Assembly (NCBI RefSeq): GCF_002847505.1
Contig: NZ_MXAV01000008.1
Coordinates: 1-64,000, forward strand
Direction of reading: 5' to 3'
DNA length: 64,000 bases
Source of the DNA: Acidithiobacillus marinus
GTDB lineage: Bacteria > Pseudomonadota > Gammaproteobacteria > Acidithiobacillales > Acidithiobacillaceae
In this document: in pieces, positions 16,583-24,796 of the stretch
Layout: every line of letters begins with the position of its first letter
How positions within the stretch are numbered: the first letter of the stretch is position 1
The notes under the pieces: generated by a model
The model's input: the letters and a program-made list of their open reading frames with translations, nothing else
Told to the model about the DNA's origin: nothing
Databases searched by the model: none
Program-made: the position numbers and the translations under genes

Positions 16583-16888
16583 ATGGAAGATACTGCAGCT
16601 GAGGAAGGTTTGGCACCCATTCGTGCCGATGCTGTGATCATTGAAGGCAAAACCAAACGGGGCAAGCCCTGCAAGGTGATCGACAACACCTGTTTGGTAC
16701 CCAGAGAAGAACTGCAGGCTTTACTGGACGACCTGATTGAACAGGAACATTTTGGTCCTTCAGGTCTGAGTATGGCGGGAGGCAACAGTATCCGCATTGG
16801 CGCGCCCCAATCTGCCCATGTGCAGCTCGGGGATGATATTTACCGGATGATTGTGGTGGATTATGAGGCGCGTATTGAAATATTCTGA
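16583..16888 (+). CDS. Conserved-looking protein of unknown function
   Basis: 101 aa, not recognised. It has no signal peptide or membrane segment. The layout suggests a compact mixed alpha/beta protein: RADAVIIEGKTKRGKPCKVIDN, an acidic helical stretch (REELQALLDDLIEQ), a glycine-containing loop (GPSGLSMAGGNSIRIGAP) and a final strand pair (DIYRMIVVDYEARIEIF). AAGGAGAT is well placed before the ATG and leuD ends 14 bases upstream, so it is probably translated with the leucine genes. Converges on pdxH with an 8-base gap. Confidence 0.6.
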   Translation: MEDTAAEEGLAPIRADAVIIEGKTKRGKPCKVIDNTCLVPREELQALLDDLIEQEHFGPSGLSMAGGNSIRIGAPQSAHVQLGDDIYRMIVVDYEARIEIF

Positions 16889-16896
16889 GCGCTGGC

Positions 16897-17553
16897 TCAG
16901 GGCATCAGGCGTTCAATAGTCCACTCGGAAGGGTGGTTTTCGGGACGCCGATACACAAAACGGTCATGCAGACGATCCCTGCGCCCCTGCCAGAATTCAA
17001 AGCGTTCGGGAATCAGACGATATCCTCCCCAGGCCGGATTGCGTGGGACGTTATCGTCAGGATAGCGCTGCTGTAATGCCAGCACCCGGGCTTCCAGGTC
17101 GGCGCGGCTGGCGATGACCTGGCTCTGGATGGAAGCCGCTGCGGAATAGCGACTGCGGCTGGGGCGCTGCTGGAAATAGCTTTCTGCTGCGGCGTCATCC
17201 AGTGGCTCTACGGCACCGTTGACGCGCACCTGCCGATCATTTTCCGGCCAGTAAAATACCAGTGCCGCATAGGGATTGGCAGTCAGCTCCTGGCCTTTCT
17301 GGCTGCGTTGGTCGGTGTACCAGCACAGTCCGGCTTCATCAAAATGCTTGAGCAGCACATAGCGGGCATCCGGGCGTCCCGAGGCATCGGCGGTGGCCAG
17401 AACCATGGCCGTTGCATCAAAATTACCCGCGCTTGTCGCCGCTGCCAGCCAGGTAGCCAATTGTTGAAAGGGATTACTATCCAGATCCCGCTGGTGCAGT
17501 TCACCGTGGGTGAAATCCCGACGGGTACTGCGATGATCGATTTCACCTTCCAT
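16897..17553 (-). CDS. pdxH: Pyridoxamine 5'-phosphate oxidase PdxH
   Basis: 218 aa FMN enzyme oxidising pyridoxine/pyridoxamine phosphate to pyridoxal phosphate. Recognisable family blocks are RYVLLKHFDEAGLCWYTDQ, SQKGQELTANPYAALVFYW (FMN site), QVRVNGAVE and RPSRSRYSAAAS. The C-terminal dimerisation segment is WGGYRLIPERFEFWQG, ending in RRDRLHDRF. Length is normal. It stands alone between the convergent 101-residue gene and rpiA, with 61 bases to the rpiA stop. Confidence 0.95.
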   Translation of the reverse strand: MEGEIDHRSTRRDFTHGELHQRDLDSNPFQQLATWLAAATSAGNFDATAMVLATADASGRPDARYVLLKHFDEAGLCWYTDQRSQKGQELTANPYAALVFYWPENDRQVRVNGAVEPLDDAAAESYFQQRPSRSRYSAAASIQSQVIASRADLEARVLALQQRYPDDNVPRNPAWGGYRLIPERFEFWQGRRDRLHDRFVYRRPENHPSEWTIERLMP

Positions 17554-17614
17554 ATCGGCCCCCTCTGAGAAATATCAGAACGACAGGATGCAAGGCCTGC
17601 CGCTGTGTTCATGC

Positions 17615-18283
17615 TTAGTGCGTTCCGGCCTTTTTTTCGATAACGCCTTCTGCGCTACCAAAAAGCAGCACATCTGCCCGTCGACGGGCAAAAATGCCAT
17701 TTTCCAGCACTCCGGGTATCAGATTGATGGCGGCTTCCATTTTCAGGGGATCGCTAAAATCCAGACCGGTCACATCGATAATGACATTGCCATTATCGGT
17801 GGTCACCCCATTGCGAAGCGTGGGCGTTCCCCCCAGCCTGACCAGTTGCCGGGCGACAAAGCTGCGGGCAAAGGGCAGCACTTCTACGGGCAAGGGGAAT
17901 TTACCGAGCATGGGTTTGTCCTTGCTGGAGTCGGCAATGCACACAAATAATTGCGCAGCACTGGCGACAATTTTTTCCCGGGTCAGGGCAGCGCCACCTC
18001 CTTTGATTAAACGAAAATGTGGGTCGGCCTCGTCAGCACCATCCACGTAAACGGGAATATCGCCCGTACTGTTGAGATCAAGTACATTCAGGCCCAGGGA
18101 TTTCAGACGATTTTCCGTAGCGATGCTGGAGGCGACGTAACCATCCACATGAATTTTCGCGGCACCCAGGGCGTCTATGAAAAAATTAGTGGTAGAGCCA
18201 GTGCCAACGCCGACGACCATGCCGGGCCGGATGTAAGAGAGAGCAGCCTCGGCCGCCATTTTTTTCAGCGCATCAGCATTCAT
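17615..18283 (-). CDS. rpiA: Ribose-5-phosphate isomerase A
   Basis: 222 aa, matching RpiA length. It interconverts ribose-5- and ribulose-5-phosphate in the pentose phosphate and Calvin cycles. The active-site loops are visible: [15 protein letters not shown], the [10 protein letters not shown] acidic loop and [14 protein letters not shown]. Its ATG overlaps the stop of the DJ-1-like gene upstream (4 bases), so the two are translated together, possibly also with pdxH downstream. Confidence 0.95.
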   Translation of the reverse strand: MNADALKKMAAEAALSYIRPGMVVGVGTGSTTNFFIDALGAAKIHVDGYVASSIATENRLKSLGLNVLDLNSTGDIPVYVDGADEADPHFRLIKGGGAALTREKIVASAAQLFVCIADSSKDKPMLGKFPLPVEVLPFARSFVARQLVRLGGTPTLRNGVTTDNGNVIIDVTGLDFSDPLKMEAAINLIPGVLENGIFARRRADVLLFGSAEGVIEKKAGTH

Positions 18284-19017
18284 TGGTTTTTTCCTTGTGA
18301 GTCAGTAATAAGTAATCTTTCCATAAAGGCCTCGGTCAGAGCGGGTGCCGAAGTCGGGTTCTGACCGCTGAGCATTTTAGCATCCTTGACGATGTGACTT
18401 TGCCAGCATTCCCCGACACTAACGAGGAATCCGGCATTTCTCAAGCGCTCTTCCAGAGTATAAGGCCATCGGCCGGCCAGTGCAGTAGCTGCTTCTTCTG
18501 CAGCACTGAAGCAGGTGAGGGCGCAAGCGACATAGGGTGAAGCCGCATGATCTGCTGCCAGCAAGGCAGCGCTGCCATGACACAAGGTAGCCAGAACCTT
18601 CTGTTGATCGTGGCAATGGCGAAGCAGGCGGGCCACCTCTGGAGATACTGCCAGGTCGACCAGAGGGCCATTACCCCCCGGAATAAACAAGCCGTGCATG
18701 TTTTCCAGTTGCGTTGCTGTCATGTCCTTCAGGGAAAGGACTGTTTTCAGTTCCGGTATCCGGGAAACCTGCGTCTTCAGCCATACCGCCTTGGCAATAT
18801 CACCTTGTAGATTGGCGGGATCCAGACTTTCCGGATCCAGTTCCGGGAGTCTCCCATCGGGGGTGGCAATATATAGGCTCCAGTCGGACTGTTTGAGGAG
18901 CTGCCAGGGGATGACCAGTTCTTCTGCCCAGAAACCGGTGGGTAACTGTTCGCCGTCGAGCAAGGTGAGCACCCTGGCGCCAGTCAGCAGGAAAAGAATA
19001 TAAGGCTTCTCAAACAT
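18280..19017 (-). CDS. DJ-1/PfpI superfamily (Hsp31-like) protein
   Basis: 245 aa with a class I glutamine amidotransferase-like fold. [14 protein letters not shown] supplies the conserved acidic/glycine loop and [13 protein letters not shown] the nucleophile elbow with its Cys. This subgroup (cd03141-like) includes glyoxalases and protein deglycases related to Hsp31, but the exact activity cannot be set from sequence. The C-terminal helices ([20 protein letters not shown]) follow the family pattern. It is the first gene of a likely operon with rpiA (4-base overlap) and reads away from the AT-rich region upstream of the cyo genes. Confidence 0.8.
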   Translation of the reverse strand: MFEKPYILFLLTGARVLTLLDGEQLPTGFWAEELVIPWQLLKQSDWSLYIATPDGRLPELDPESLDPANLQGDIAKAVWLKTQVSRIPELKTVLSLKDMTATQLENMHGLFIPGGNGPLVDLAVSPEVARLLRHCHDQQKVLATLCHGSAALLAADHAASPYVACALTCFSAAEEAATALAGRWPYTLEERLRNAGFLVSVGECWQSHIVKDAKMLSGQNPTSAPALTEAFMERLLITDSQGKNQ

Positions 19018-19400
19018 AAAGAGATAGTAACATAACTGCTAGAAAAACGTCTAAAACAATATGTAAGGTTAATGTTGTATTTTTTATATTTCCGAGCGTC
19101 AGCAGTCATCTTGAAATACTTTAAAAAATACAAAAATATATTATTTAGACCAAGTAATGGCTGAGATGAAATTAATCGAATATTTTATTTGGGAAGAAAT
19201 TATAAGCTGATGAATCCATCTTTAAACACTACATTAATGTTATTAGTCGGTTATTTAAAAACAGAACACATTGTTATTATTGATGTTTATTAATAATAAG
19301 TAAATCAGATTATTATTATATTAAAAATAAAAAATTAAATGTATTCACATCACTAATGATATTTTTATTAACCCAAAAATATTTGTGGGATGGTTCTATT
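19018..19400. other. Very AT-rich intergenic stretch
   Basis: Nearly all A/T with runs of A and T tracts, strikingly unlike the surrounding GC-rich genes. No open frame of useful length, tRNA or repeat unit was found in it. The longest plausible ORF on the top strand is 17 codons at 19157, without a ribosome site. It separates the DJ-1-like gene from the cyo promoter region and probably makes curved or easily melted DNA. Confidence 0.6.
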
Positions 19401-19404
19401 GATT

Positions 19405-19420
19405 TGCAGACTTGTCTGCA
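19405..19420. promoter_or_regulatory. 7-2-7 palindrome upstream of the cyo promoter
   Basis: TGCAGAC-TT-GTCTGCA, a perfect dyad. It ends 24 bases before the candidate -35 of the cyo operon, a position typical of an activator site. The cognate regulator is unknown. Confidence 0.45.
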
Positions 19421-19444
19421 CTACTTTTACACCCGAGATTCAAA

Positions 19445-19473
19445 TTAGCATAAAAAGTACAAGTTTGTATGAT
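19445..19473 (+). promoter_or_regulatory. Candidate cyo operon promoter
   Basis: TTAGCA (19445-19450), exactly 17 bases, then TATGAT (19468-19473), which differs from the -10 consensus at one position. It leaves a leader of about 110 bases before the cyoA ATG at 19588. The weak -35 fits dependence on an activator at the adjacent palindrome. Confidence 0.4.
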
Positions 19474-19587
19474 TACTATTTTTGCTGGCCGCAGTGTTCC
19501 GGTCGAATATGGAAAAAGCTGATTGGATAGTAACCGCTATCCCGTTTTATTGCGGATCAACCGTTGTCCGCCAGGGAGAAAAACACA

Positions 19588-20553
19588 ATGGAAATGAAGT
19601 GGAGGAACTGGCTGAAAAATGGGTGGCGCGCTGCAGCGCTGTTGCCTGTTTTGCTGCTGTCAGGATGTTCGGGAAACAGCTACTGGATATTTGATCCTAA
19701 AGGGATCATGGCCAAAACCAACCTGTTTTATATGATCGTGGATGTGGTGATCATGGGTGCCATCGTGGGCCTGACCGCCTTGCTGGTGATTTGGTTCATG
19801 TGGAGGTACAAAAAGGGTAAAAGCCGGGGCAAATATGATCCCCACTGGTCTCATTCCAACACCATTGAAATATTTGTCTGGGGTATTCCCATCGTTGCTG
19901 TGGGTTTTTTGTCCTACTTTGCTGTAAGGGGCACCTTCGAGATCAATCCTTATAATCCAACGGTCATCACCCACCACATGAAACCTAATGGGGATCCGGT
20001 GGAAGTGGATGTGATTGCCACTGACTGGCAGTGGTTATTTGTGTATCCGCAGTATCATATGGCGGTCGCCAACGAGCTGGTTCTGCCTGTCCATACGCCT
20101 GTTTTCTTCCGTCTGACCTCCAGTGCGGTAACCACCACTTTCTTCATTCCCCAGCTGGTGGGCATGATTGACGTAATGCCCGGAATGCGCACCAAAAACG
20201 CCCTCATGAGTAATCACATTGGCGAATATCAGGGTATTGCCTCGGACTTCGCCGGTGCCGGTACTTCCTGGATGACCTTCAAAACCAAAATGGTCAGCGC
20301 CGGAGATTTCTCGCAATGGGTACAACAGGTGCAGAAAGCGCCGGGCAGTATGACCTATGCCAGTTTCAACCGTTTTGCCCAGCCTTACATCAATGTGCAC
20401 CATCATGTGGTGTATTTCTCGGCTGTGGAGCCCGGATTGTTTGATCATGTCATGGCCGAAGTGATGCGCGGAAAAACCTGGCCACTGCCGCCGATGATGA
20501 CGGAAAACATGGTCGACTATATGCAAAAACAAGCCGCTGAACATCGCGATTAA
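19588..20553 (+). CDS. cyoA: Cytochrome bo3-type ubiquinol oxidase subunit II
   Basis: 321 aa lipoprotein subunit. The signal sequence ends in the lipobox LLSGC (Cys27), then two membrane helices and a periplasmic cupredoxin domain. The CuA cysteine ligands of cytochrome c oxidases are absent (the loop reads MIDVMPGMRTKNAL), which marks a quinol oxidase. ATG 19588 was chosen because GGGAGAA lies eight bases upstream; an in-frame GTG at 19564 lacks this. First gene of a cluster cyoABCD, ctaA-like, ctaB and an MFS gene. Confidence 0.93.
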   Translation: MEMKWRNWLKNGWRAAALLPVLLLSGCSGNSYWIFDPKGIMAKTNLFYMIVDVVIMGAIVGLTALLVIWFMWRYKKGKSRGKYDPHWSHSNTIEIFVWGIPIVAVGFLSYFAVRGTFEINPYNPTVITHHMKPNGDPVEVDVIATDWQWLFVYPQYHMAVANELVLPVHTPVFFRLTSSAVTTTFFIPQLVGMIDVMPGMRTKNALMSNHIGEYQGIASDFAGAGTSWMTFKTKMVSAGDFSQWVQQVQKAPGSMTYASFNRFAQPYINVHHHVVYFSAVEPGLFDHVMAEVMRGKTWPLPPMMTENMVDYMQKQAAEHRD

Positions 20554-20568
20554 TCGGAGGATTATCTC

Positions 20569-22677
20569 ATGCTCGTAGATTTACCTGGGGGCTGGAGCCC
20601 TCTTCTGGGGCGTCTGGCCTGGTCGCAGATTCCCTATGCCAATCCGATCCTGGCGCCACTGTTTGTGGCGGTGGTCATCGGCGCCATCATCATTTTGGGT
20701 CTGATTACCTACTACGGCAAATGGACCTATCTCTGGAAAGAATGGTTGACCACTGTCGATCATAAAAAGCTTGGGGTCATGTACATCATCATCGGACTGG
20801 TGATGCTGTTCCGCGGTTTCATCGATGGTTTGATGATCCGTACCCAGCAGGTCTGGGCAGTTGGGCCGCATTCTTCCGGGGTATTCGGATCACTGCACGG
20901 TTATCTGACACCCTTTCACTTCGGGCAGGTATACAGTGCTCATGGCCTGATCATGATTCTGCTGGCAGCAACACCTTTGCTGGTGGGTTTCATGAATATC
21001 ATTGTACCGATTCAGGTAGGCGCCCGGGATATGGCTTATCCCTACCTGAATGCACTGGGTCTGTGGATCACGGCCGCTGCGGCTGCCTTGATCATGATTT
21101 CCCTGTTTGTCGGTGATTTTGCCCATAACGGCTGGTTTGAATATGCGCCGATTTTCGAGCTGCAGTACAGCCCGGGTGTGGGTGTGGATTACTGGATGTG
21201 GACCTTGCAGTTGGTAGCTTTGGGCACCACCCTGGGGGGTATCAATATCTTGGCGACCATCATTAAAATGCGGGCGCCCGGTATGACCTGGGGCAAGTTA
21301 CCCATTTTTGTCTGGACGTCTCTGGCTGCCAATGTGATCGCCCTGACTTCTTTCCCGGCATTGCAGGTAGCTCTGGGACTGGTGGCCGCCGATCGCTATC
21401 TGGGGGCACATTTCTTTACCGCCGGTATGGGTGGTAACTTGATGCTTTATACCAACCTGTTCTGGATCTGGGGACACCCGGAAGTATATTTCGTGATTTT
21501 GCCGGCTTTCGGCATGATGTCGGAAATCTTCCCGACTTTCTCTGAAAAACCCTTGTTTGGTTACATCACCATGGTTCTAGCGAGTATGGCCATTGCCGGG
21601 GTTTCCTGGCTGGTGTGGTTACATCACTTCTTCACCATGGGTGCAGGCCCTTTTGTCAACACGGCTTTCAGTGTGGCCACTATGCTGGTGGGTATTCCTA
21701 CCGGGGTGAAGGTGTTCAACTGGGCATTTACCATGTATCGGGGGCGTCTGACCTTTAATGCCGCCATGCTTTGGGCTATTGGCGCCTTGTTCCTGCTGCT
21801 AGTCGGCGGCTTTACCGGAATGATGCTGGCTATTCCTGCCATCAACTATATGGTTCACAACAGTGTGTTCGTGGTGGCGCATTTCCACTCCATGCTGCTG
21901 GTCATTGTCTATGCCATTTTTGGCTCGGTACTGTACTGGTTCCCGAAAGTGTTCGGCTTCAAGCTGGATGAATTCTGGGCGAAGACCATGTTTTGGCTGT
22001 TTTCTGCAGGTACGGTGCTGGTTTTTGTGCCCATGTACATGCTGGGCTTCATGGGGATGACCCGGCGTCTGGAGTATGTGTTCGATACTGGATGGCAGTC
22101 TTATCTCACCGTGATGGAGCTGGGTATTGTTGTGTATGTTTTCTCCGTACTGGCTTTTTTCATCCTGCTCTACGTCAGTGTGCGCGATCATGCCAAAAAT
22201 CGGGTGGGCGCGGATGCCTGGGGAACTTCCCGTTCTCTGGAATGGATGACCCATTCTCCCGTGCCGTTTTATAACTTTGCCGTGCTTCCTCATATCAATG
22301 AACGAGATGAACTGGCCTGGCGCCGGCAGCATGGCATTGACCAGGTTCGGCCCGAGCATTATGAGGACATCCATATGCCGAATAACACGGGCGTAGCCAT
22401 TATTCTGGGCGGTCTGACCTTCGTGCTCGGCTTTGCCTTGACCTGGCGGATCTGGTGGCTGTGCATTGTTTCCTTGTTGGCCATCATCCTGCTGATGATC
22501 ATCCGTTCCTTCAAGGGAGATCCGGGTTACATCATCACTGGTGCCGAACTGCAGCGGATGGAAGAAGAGGCTTATCGCCGTGAGGCGCAGGTTCTCGACA
22601 GTCATCACAGCCATCCGGTCAGCGGTGGGGTAGTGGGTAATGCCATGGCCTATCAGCGTAACGATTCGTCGAAATAA
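20569..22677 (+). CDS. cyoB: Cytochrome bo3-type ubiquinol oxidase subunit I
   Basis: 702 aa, somewhat longer than E. coli CyoB (663). The haem and CuB ligands are all present: SAHGLIMI (low-spin haem), WGHPEVYFVILP (CuB His, cross-linked Tyr and the Glu of the D-channel), WLHHFFTMG (CuB) and HFHSMLLV. Quinol-site residues equivalent to Arg71, Asp75, His98 and Gln101 of E. coli CyoB are seen in FRGFIDGLM and TPFHFGQVYSAHG. It reduces O2 to water with proton pumping in the inner membrane. GGAGG precedes the ATG. A 90-base gap with a long hairpin separates it from cyoC. Confidence 0.96.
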   Translation: MLVDLPGGWSPLLGRLAWSQIPYANPILAPLFVAVVIGAIIILGLITYYGKWTYLWKEWLTTVDHKKLGVMYIIIGLVMLFRGFIDGLMIRTQQVWAVGPHSSGVFGSLHGYLTPFHFGQVYSAHGLIMILLAATPLLVGFMNIIVPIQVGARDMAYPYLNALGLWITAAAAALIMISLFVGDFAHNGWFEYAPIFELQYSPGVGVDYWMWTLQLVALGTTLGGINILATIIKMRAPGMTWGKLPIFVWTSLAANVIALTSFPALQVALGLVAADRYLGAHFFTAGMGGNLMLYTNLFWIWGHPEVYFVILPAFGMMSEIFPTFSEKPLFGYITMVLASMAIAGVSWLVWLHHFFTMGAGPFVNTAFSVATMLVGIPTGVKVFNWAFTMYRGRLTFNAAMLWAIGALFLLLVGGFTGMMLAIPAINYMVHNSVFVVAHFHSMLLVIVYAIFGSVLYWFPKVFGFKLDEFWAKTMFWLFSAGTVLVFVPMYMLGFMGMTRRLEYVFDTGWQSYLTVMELGIVVYVFSVLAFFILLYVSVRDHAKNRVGADAWGTSRSLEWMTHSPVPFYNFAVLPHINERDELAWRRQHGIDQVRPEHYEDIHMPNNTGVAIILGGLTFVLGFALTWRIWWLCIVSLLAIILLMIIRSFKGDPGYIITGAELQRMEEEAYRREAQVLDSHHSHPVSGGVVGNAMAYQRNDSSK

Positions 22678-22707
22678 GGAATTTTCGACAGGGTTGAAAG
22701 GCCTCAT

Positions 22708-22743
22708 GACGCAGAGGCTGCTGCAACAAACAGCTTCTGCGTC
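22708..22743 (+). repeat. Intercistronic hairpin between cyoB and cyoC
   Basis: GACGCAGAGGCTG (22708-22720), a 10-base loop, then CAGCTTCTGCGTC (22731-22743): a 13-bp stem with one G-U pair. No T-tract follows and cyoC continues in the same direction, so it reads as an mRNA stability or processing element and not as a terminator. Confidence 0.7.
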
Positions 22744-22767
22744 ACCAACGAATCAAGGAGTTTTAAC

Positions 22768-23403
22768 ATGAGTGCACACGCCAGTACGGTTGATCCCAAA
22801 AAAGCGGAATTGTGGGATATCCATCATCATTCCCATGATGTGATTTCCACCCGCACCCTGGGATACTTTTTATATCTACTCAGCGACGGCATGCTGTTTG
22901 CGACATTGTTTGCCGCTTACGGGGTCCTGAGCTACCAGCATAGTTATTTTGGCGGACCTACCCCTGCTGAATTCGTCAAGCCCTGGTACACCTTCGGTCA
23001 GACCATCGCCCTGTTTTTGAGCGTGCTGGCTTATGGTTTCGGCATGAATGCCCTCAAACATAAAAGCAAGAGCGGCCTGATCAACGGTATGCTGGCAGCT
23101 TTTGTGCTGGGCGTTATTTTTTTGGTGCTGGATATTCATGACATGAGTCATCTGTACTCTATGGGTATTACTTTGGCCAGTAGTGGTGGTATGTCAGCTT
23201 TCATGGTGCTGACCCAGGTACACGCCACCCATATTTTCTTTGGATTGATCTGGATTCTGGTAATGATCGCCCAGGTCATGACCAAGGGCTTTACGGAAGA
23301 AACGGTGGGTCGTCTGCTGACCTTGCGCATGTTCTGGCATTTGCAGGCGGTAATCTGGGTTTTTGTTTATATCTTTGTTTATTTGTGGGGATACATATCA
23401 TGA
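22768..23403 (+). CDS. cyoC: Cytochrome bo3-type ubiquinol oxidase subunit III
   Basis: 211 aa with five membrane helices, the short form of haem-copper oxidase subunit III found in CyoC (204 aa in E. coli). Landmarks are LGYFLYLLSDGMLFATLFAAYGVL in the first helix, the VHATHIFFGLIWIL block and LTLRMFWHLQAVIWVFVY at the end. AAGGAG lies upstream of the ATG. Its stop overlaps the cyoD start as ATGA. Confidence 0.95.
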   Translation: MSAHASTVDPKKAELWDIHHHSHDVISTRTLGYFLYLLSDGMLFATLFAAYGVLSYQHSYFGGPTPAEFVKPWYTFGQTIALFLSVLAYGFGMNALKHKSKSGLINGMLAAFVLGVIFLVLDIHDMSHLYSMGITLASSGGMSAFMVLTQVHATHIFFGLIWILVMIAQVMTKGFTEETVGRLLTLRMFWHLQAVIWVFVYIFVYLWGYIS

Positions 23404-23840
23404 GTCACGGTGCTACAGATCCAACGATGCATCCGGAAGTACAGTTATCAACTTCCAAAGGTTACTTCTTGGGCTTTGCCATTTCGATTGCTCTGATGTT
23501 GCTGGCGACAGCTCTGGTCACCTCTCATTCCGTGCCGCCTTTCGGCTTGTTAATGGTGATTACGGTGTGTGCGGGTATTGCGGTGATTGCCCAGATTTAT
23601 TTTCTGCTCCACATTGATATTTCTGAACACAACATCTGGAATACGGTAGCGCTGGTGCTTTTCATTCCCTTGTTTCTCATCACCATCGGTCTGACCTGGT
23701 GGATGTTCTCCCAGTTGTATCTCCGGACCATGGATATGTCGGTGATGTCGTCTGTGACCAATCCTGCTGTTCATGCCCCAGCCACGCCGAAATTATCAGA
23801 TATGTCGGGTATGAATAAAAACCCGGATTCAGGTAACTAA
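23400..23840 (+). CDS. cyoD: Cytochrome bo3-type ubiquinol oxidase subunit IV
   Basis: 146 aa membrane protein with three helices, slightly longer than E. coli CyoD because of a polar C-terminal tail. The FAISIALMLLATALV, IAQIYFLLHIDIS and LVLFIPLFLITIGLTWWMF blocks match the subunit IV family. The ATG at 23400 overlaps the cyoC stop (ATGA); an in-frame upstream GTG at 23385 is inside cyoC and unneeded. The CtaA-like gene begins 11 bases after the stop with AAGGAG. Confidence 0.9.
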   Translation: MSHGATDPTMHPEVQLSTSKGYFLGFAISIALMLLATALVTSHSVPPFGLLMVITVCAGIAVIAQIYFLLHIDISEHNIWNTVALVLFIPLFLITIGLTWWMFSQLYLRTMDMSVMSSVTNPAVHAPATPKLSDMSGMNKNPDSGN

Positions 23841-23851
23841 GGAGTCAAAAA

Positions 23852-24790
23852 ATGTCCACGATCATGGAAGTAAAGCCTTCAATTGACGTAGAAGCGCCTC
23901 TACCCCACGCCATAGAAGGAGAGCTGACTCCGGCGGTGCGGCTGATCGGGCGGCTGATCACGTTGCTGCTGTTGTTGTCGGTAGCGGCGGGGCTATGGCA
24001 AGGGTTTAGCAGCCACGGCCTGTTGAACGGGGTAGTGAACGGTCTCAAGGCCAGCGAAGTCGGCTTTGCCATGGTGCTGATCCTGCTGGGCAGTATTGTC
24101 GAAGGCTTTGGTTATGGACTGTCGCTGGGGACCAAATGGCCCTACACCCGCAACATTGTGCTATTGATGGTCCGGGGAGACCCTGAAGCCGCCCACCGGG
24201 TGGTCGCCACCCTGGTCGGCCTGGTCGCCCTGGCCCTGGTCATTCTTGCCCCCGGCATCAGCACCATCAGCGGCCTGATCCTGATCGTGGTCACCGCCCT
24301 GTTCGGCATGGGCACCCTCTACGTCCTGGCCGGCCGGGCCCCGGCCTTCGTGCACGGCACCCACGGTCTGCTGGCCTACGGGGTATTTCTCATCTACCTC
24401 ACCGGCCTTGCCTATCCCAGCCTCGACTTCTGGACCTATCTCGGCGCCATGGGCGCGCTGCACGCCCTGCTGCTCGCCGTTTTTCTGGGCGGCATGACCA
24501 CCGGGCAACGCGGTTTCGGCAGCGCCATCGGCGCCTTCGTGCAACCGAAGAAAGCCTCACAATGGACCGTCGCCGCCCACATCAGCGCTGGTCTGATCCT
24601 GGTCGCCACCCTGGGCTACATGATGCCCGCCTATCCCATCGCCTTTTACCTCGCGGTCGGCCAGTTCGCGGTCGGATTTTTACTTTTTCACGCCGTTAGC
24701 CTCAAACCCAAAGACCCCGGCATCATGGTCGCCTTTCACCAGAGCATGGTGTTGCTCATGGCCCTGGCCATCGTCCTGGTCTGGCGCTGA
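23852..24790 (+). CDS. ctaA: CtaA-like membrane protein, probable haem A synthase
   Basis: 312 aa with about eight membrane helices in two similar halves. Histidines sit where the CtaA/COX15 haem ligands would be: His115 (PEAAHRVVATLVG, like the EyxHR block), His171, His243 (AAHISAGLILVATLGY) and His296 (VAFHQSMVLL). Sequence similarity is modest, so CtaA is a probable assignment. It lies directly between cyoD and ctaB, the place of a haem-modifying enzyme. If correct, the oxidase may carry haem A in one site, although a bo3 enzyme needs only the CtaB product. Codon usage turns very C-rich at third positions from about 24180. Confidence 0.55.
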   Translation: MSTIMEVKPSIDVEAPLPHAIEGELTPAVRLIGRLITLLLLLSVAAGLWQGFSSHGLLNGVVNGLKASEVGFAMVLILLGSIVEGFGYGLSLGTKWPYTRNIVLLMVRGDPEAAHRVVATLVGLVALALVILAPGISTISGLILIVVTALFGMGTLYVLAGRAPAFVHGTHGLLAYGVFLIYLTGLAYPSLDFWTYLGAMGALHALLLAVFLGGMTTGQRGFGSAIGAFVQPKKASQWTVAAHISAGLILVATLGYMMPAYPIAFYLAVGQFAVGFLLFHAVSLKPKDPGIMVAFHQSMVLLMALAIVLVWR

Positions 24791-24796
24791 GGCACG

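Noticed and set aside
19157-19210. 17-codon frame in the AT-rich interval before cyoA
   Set aside because: No ribosome site or promoter; expected by chance.
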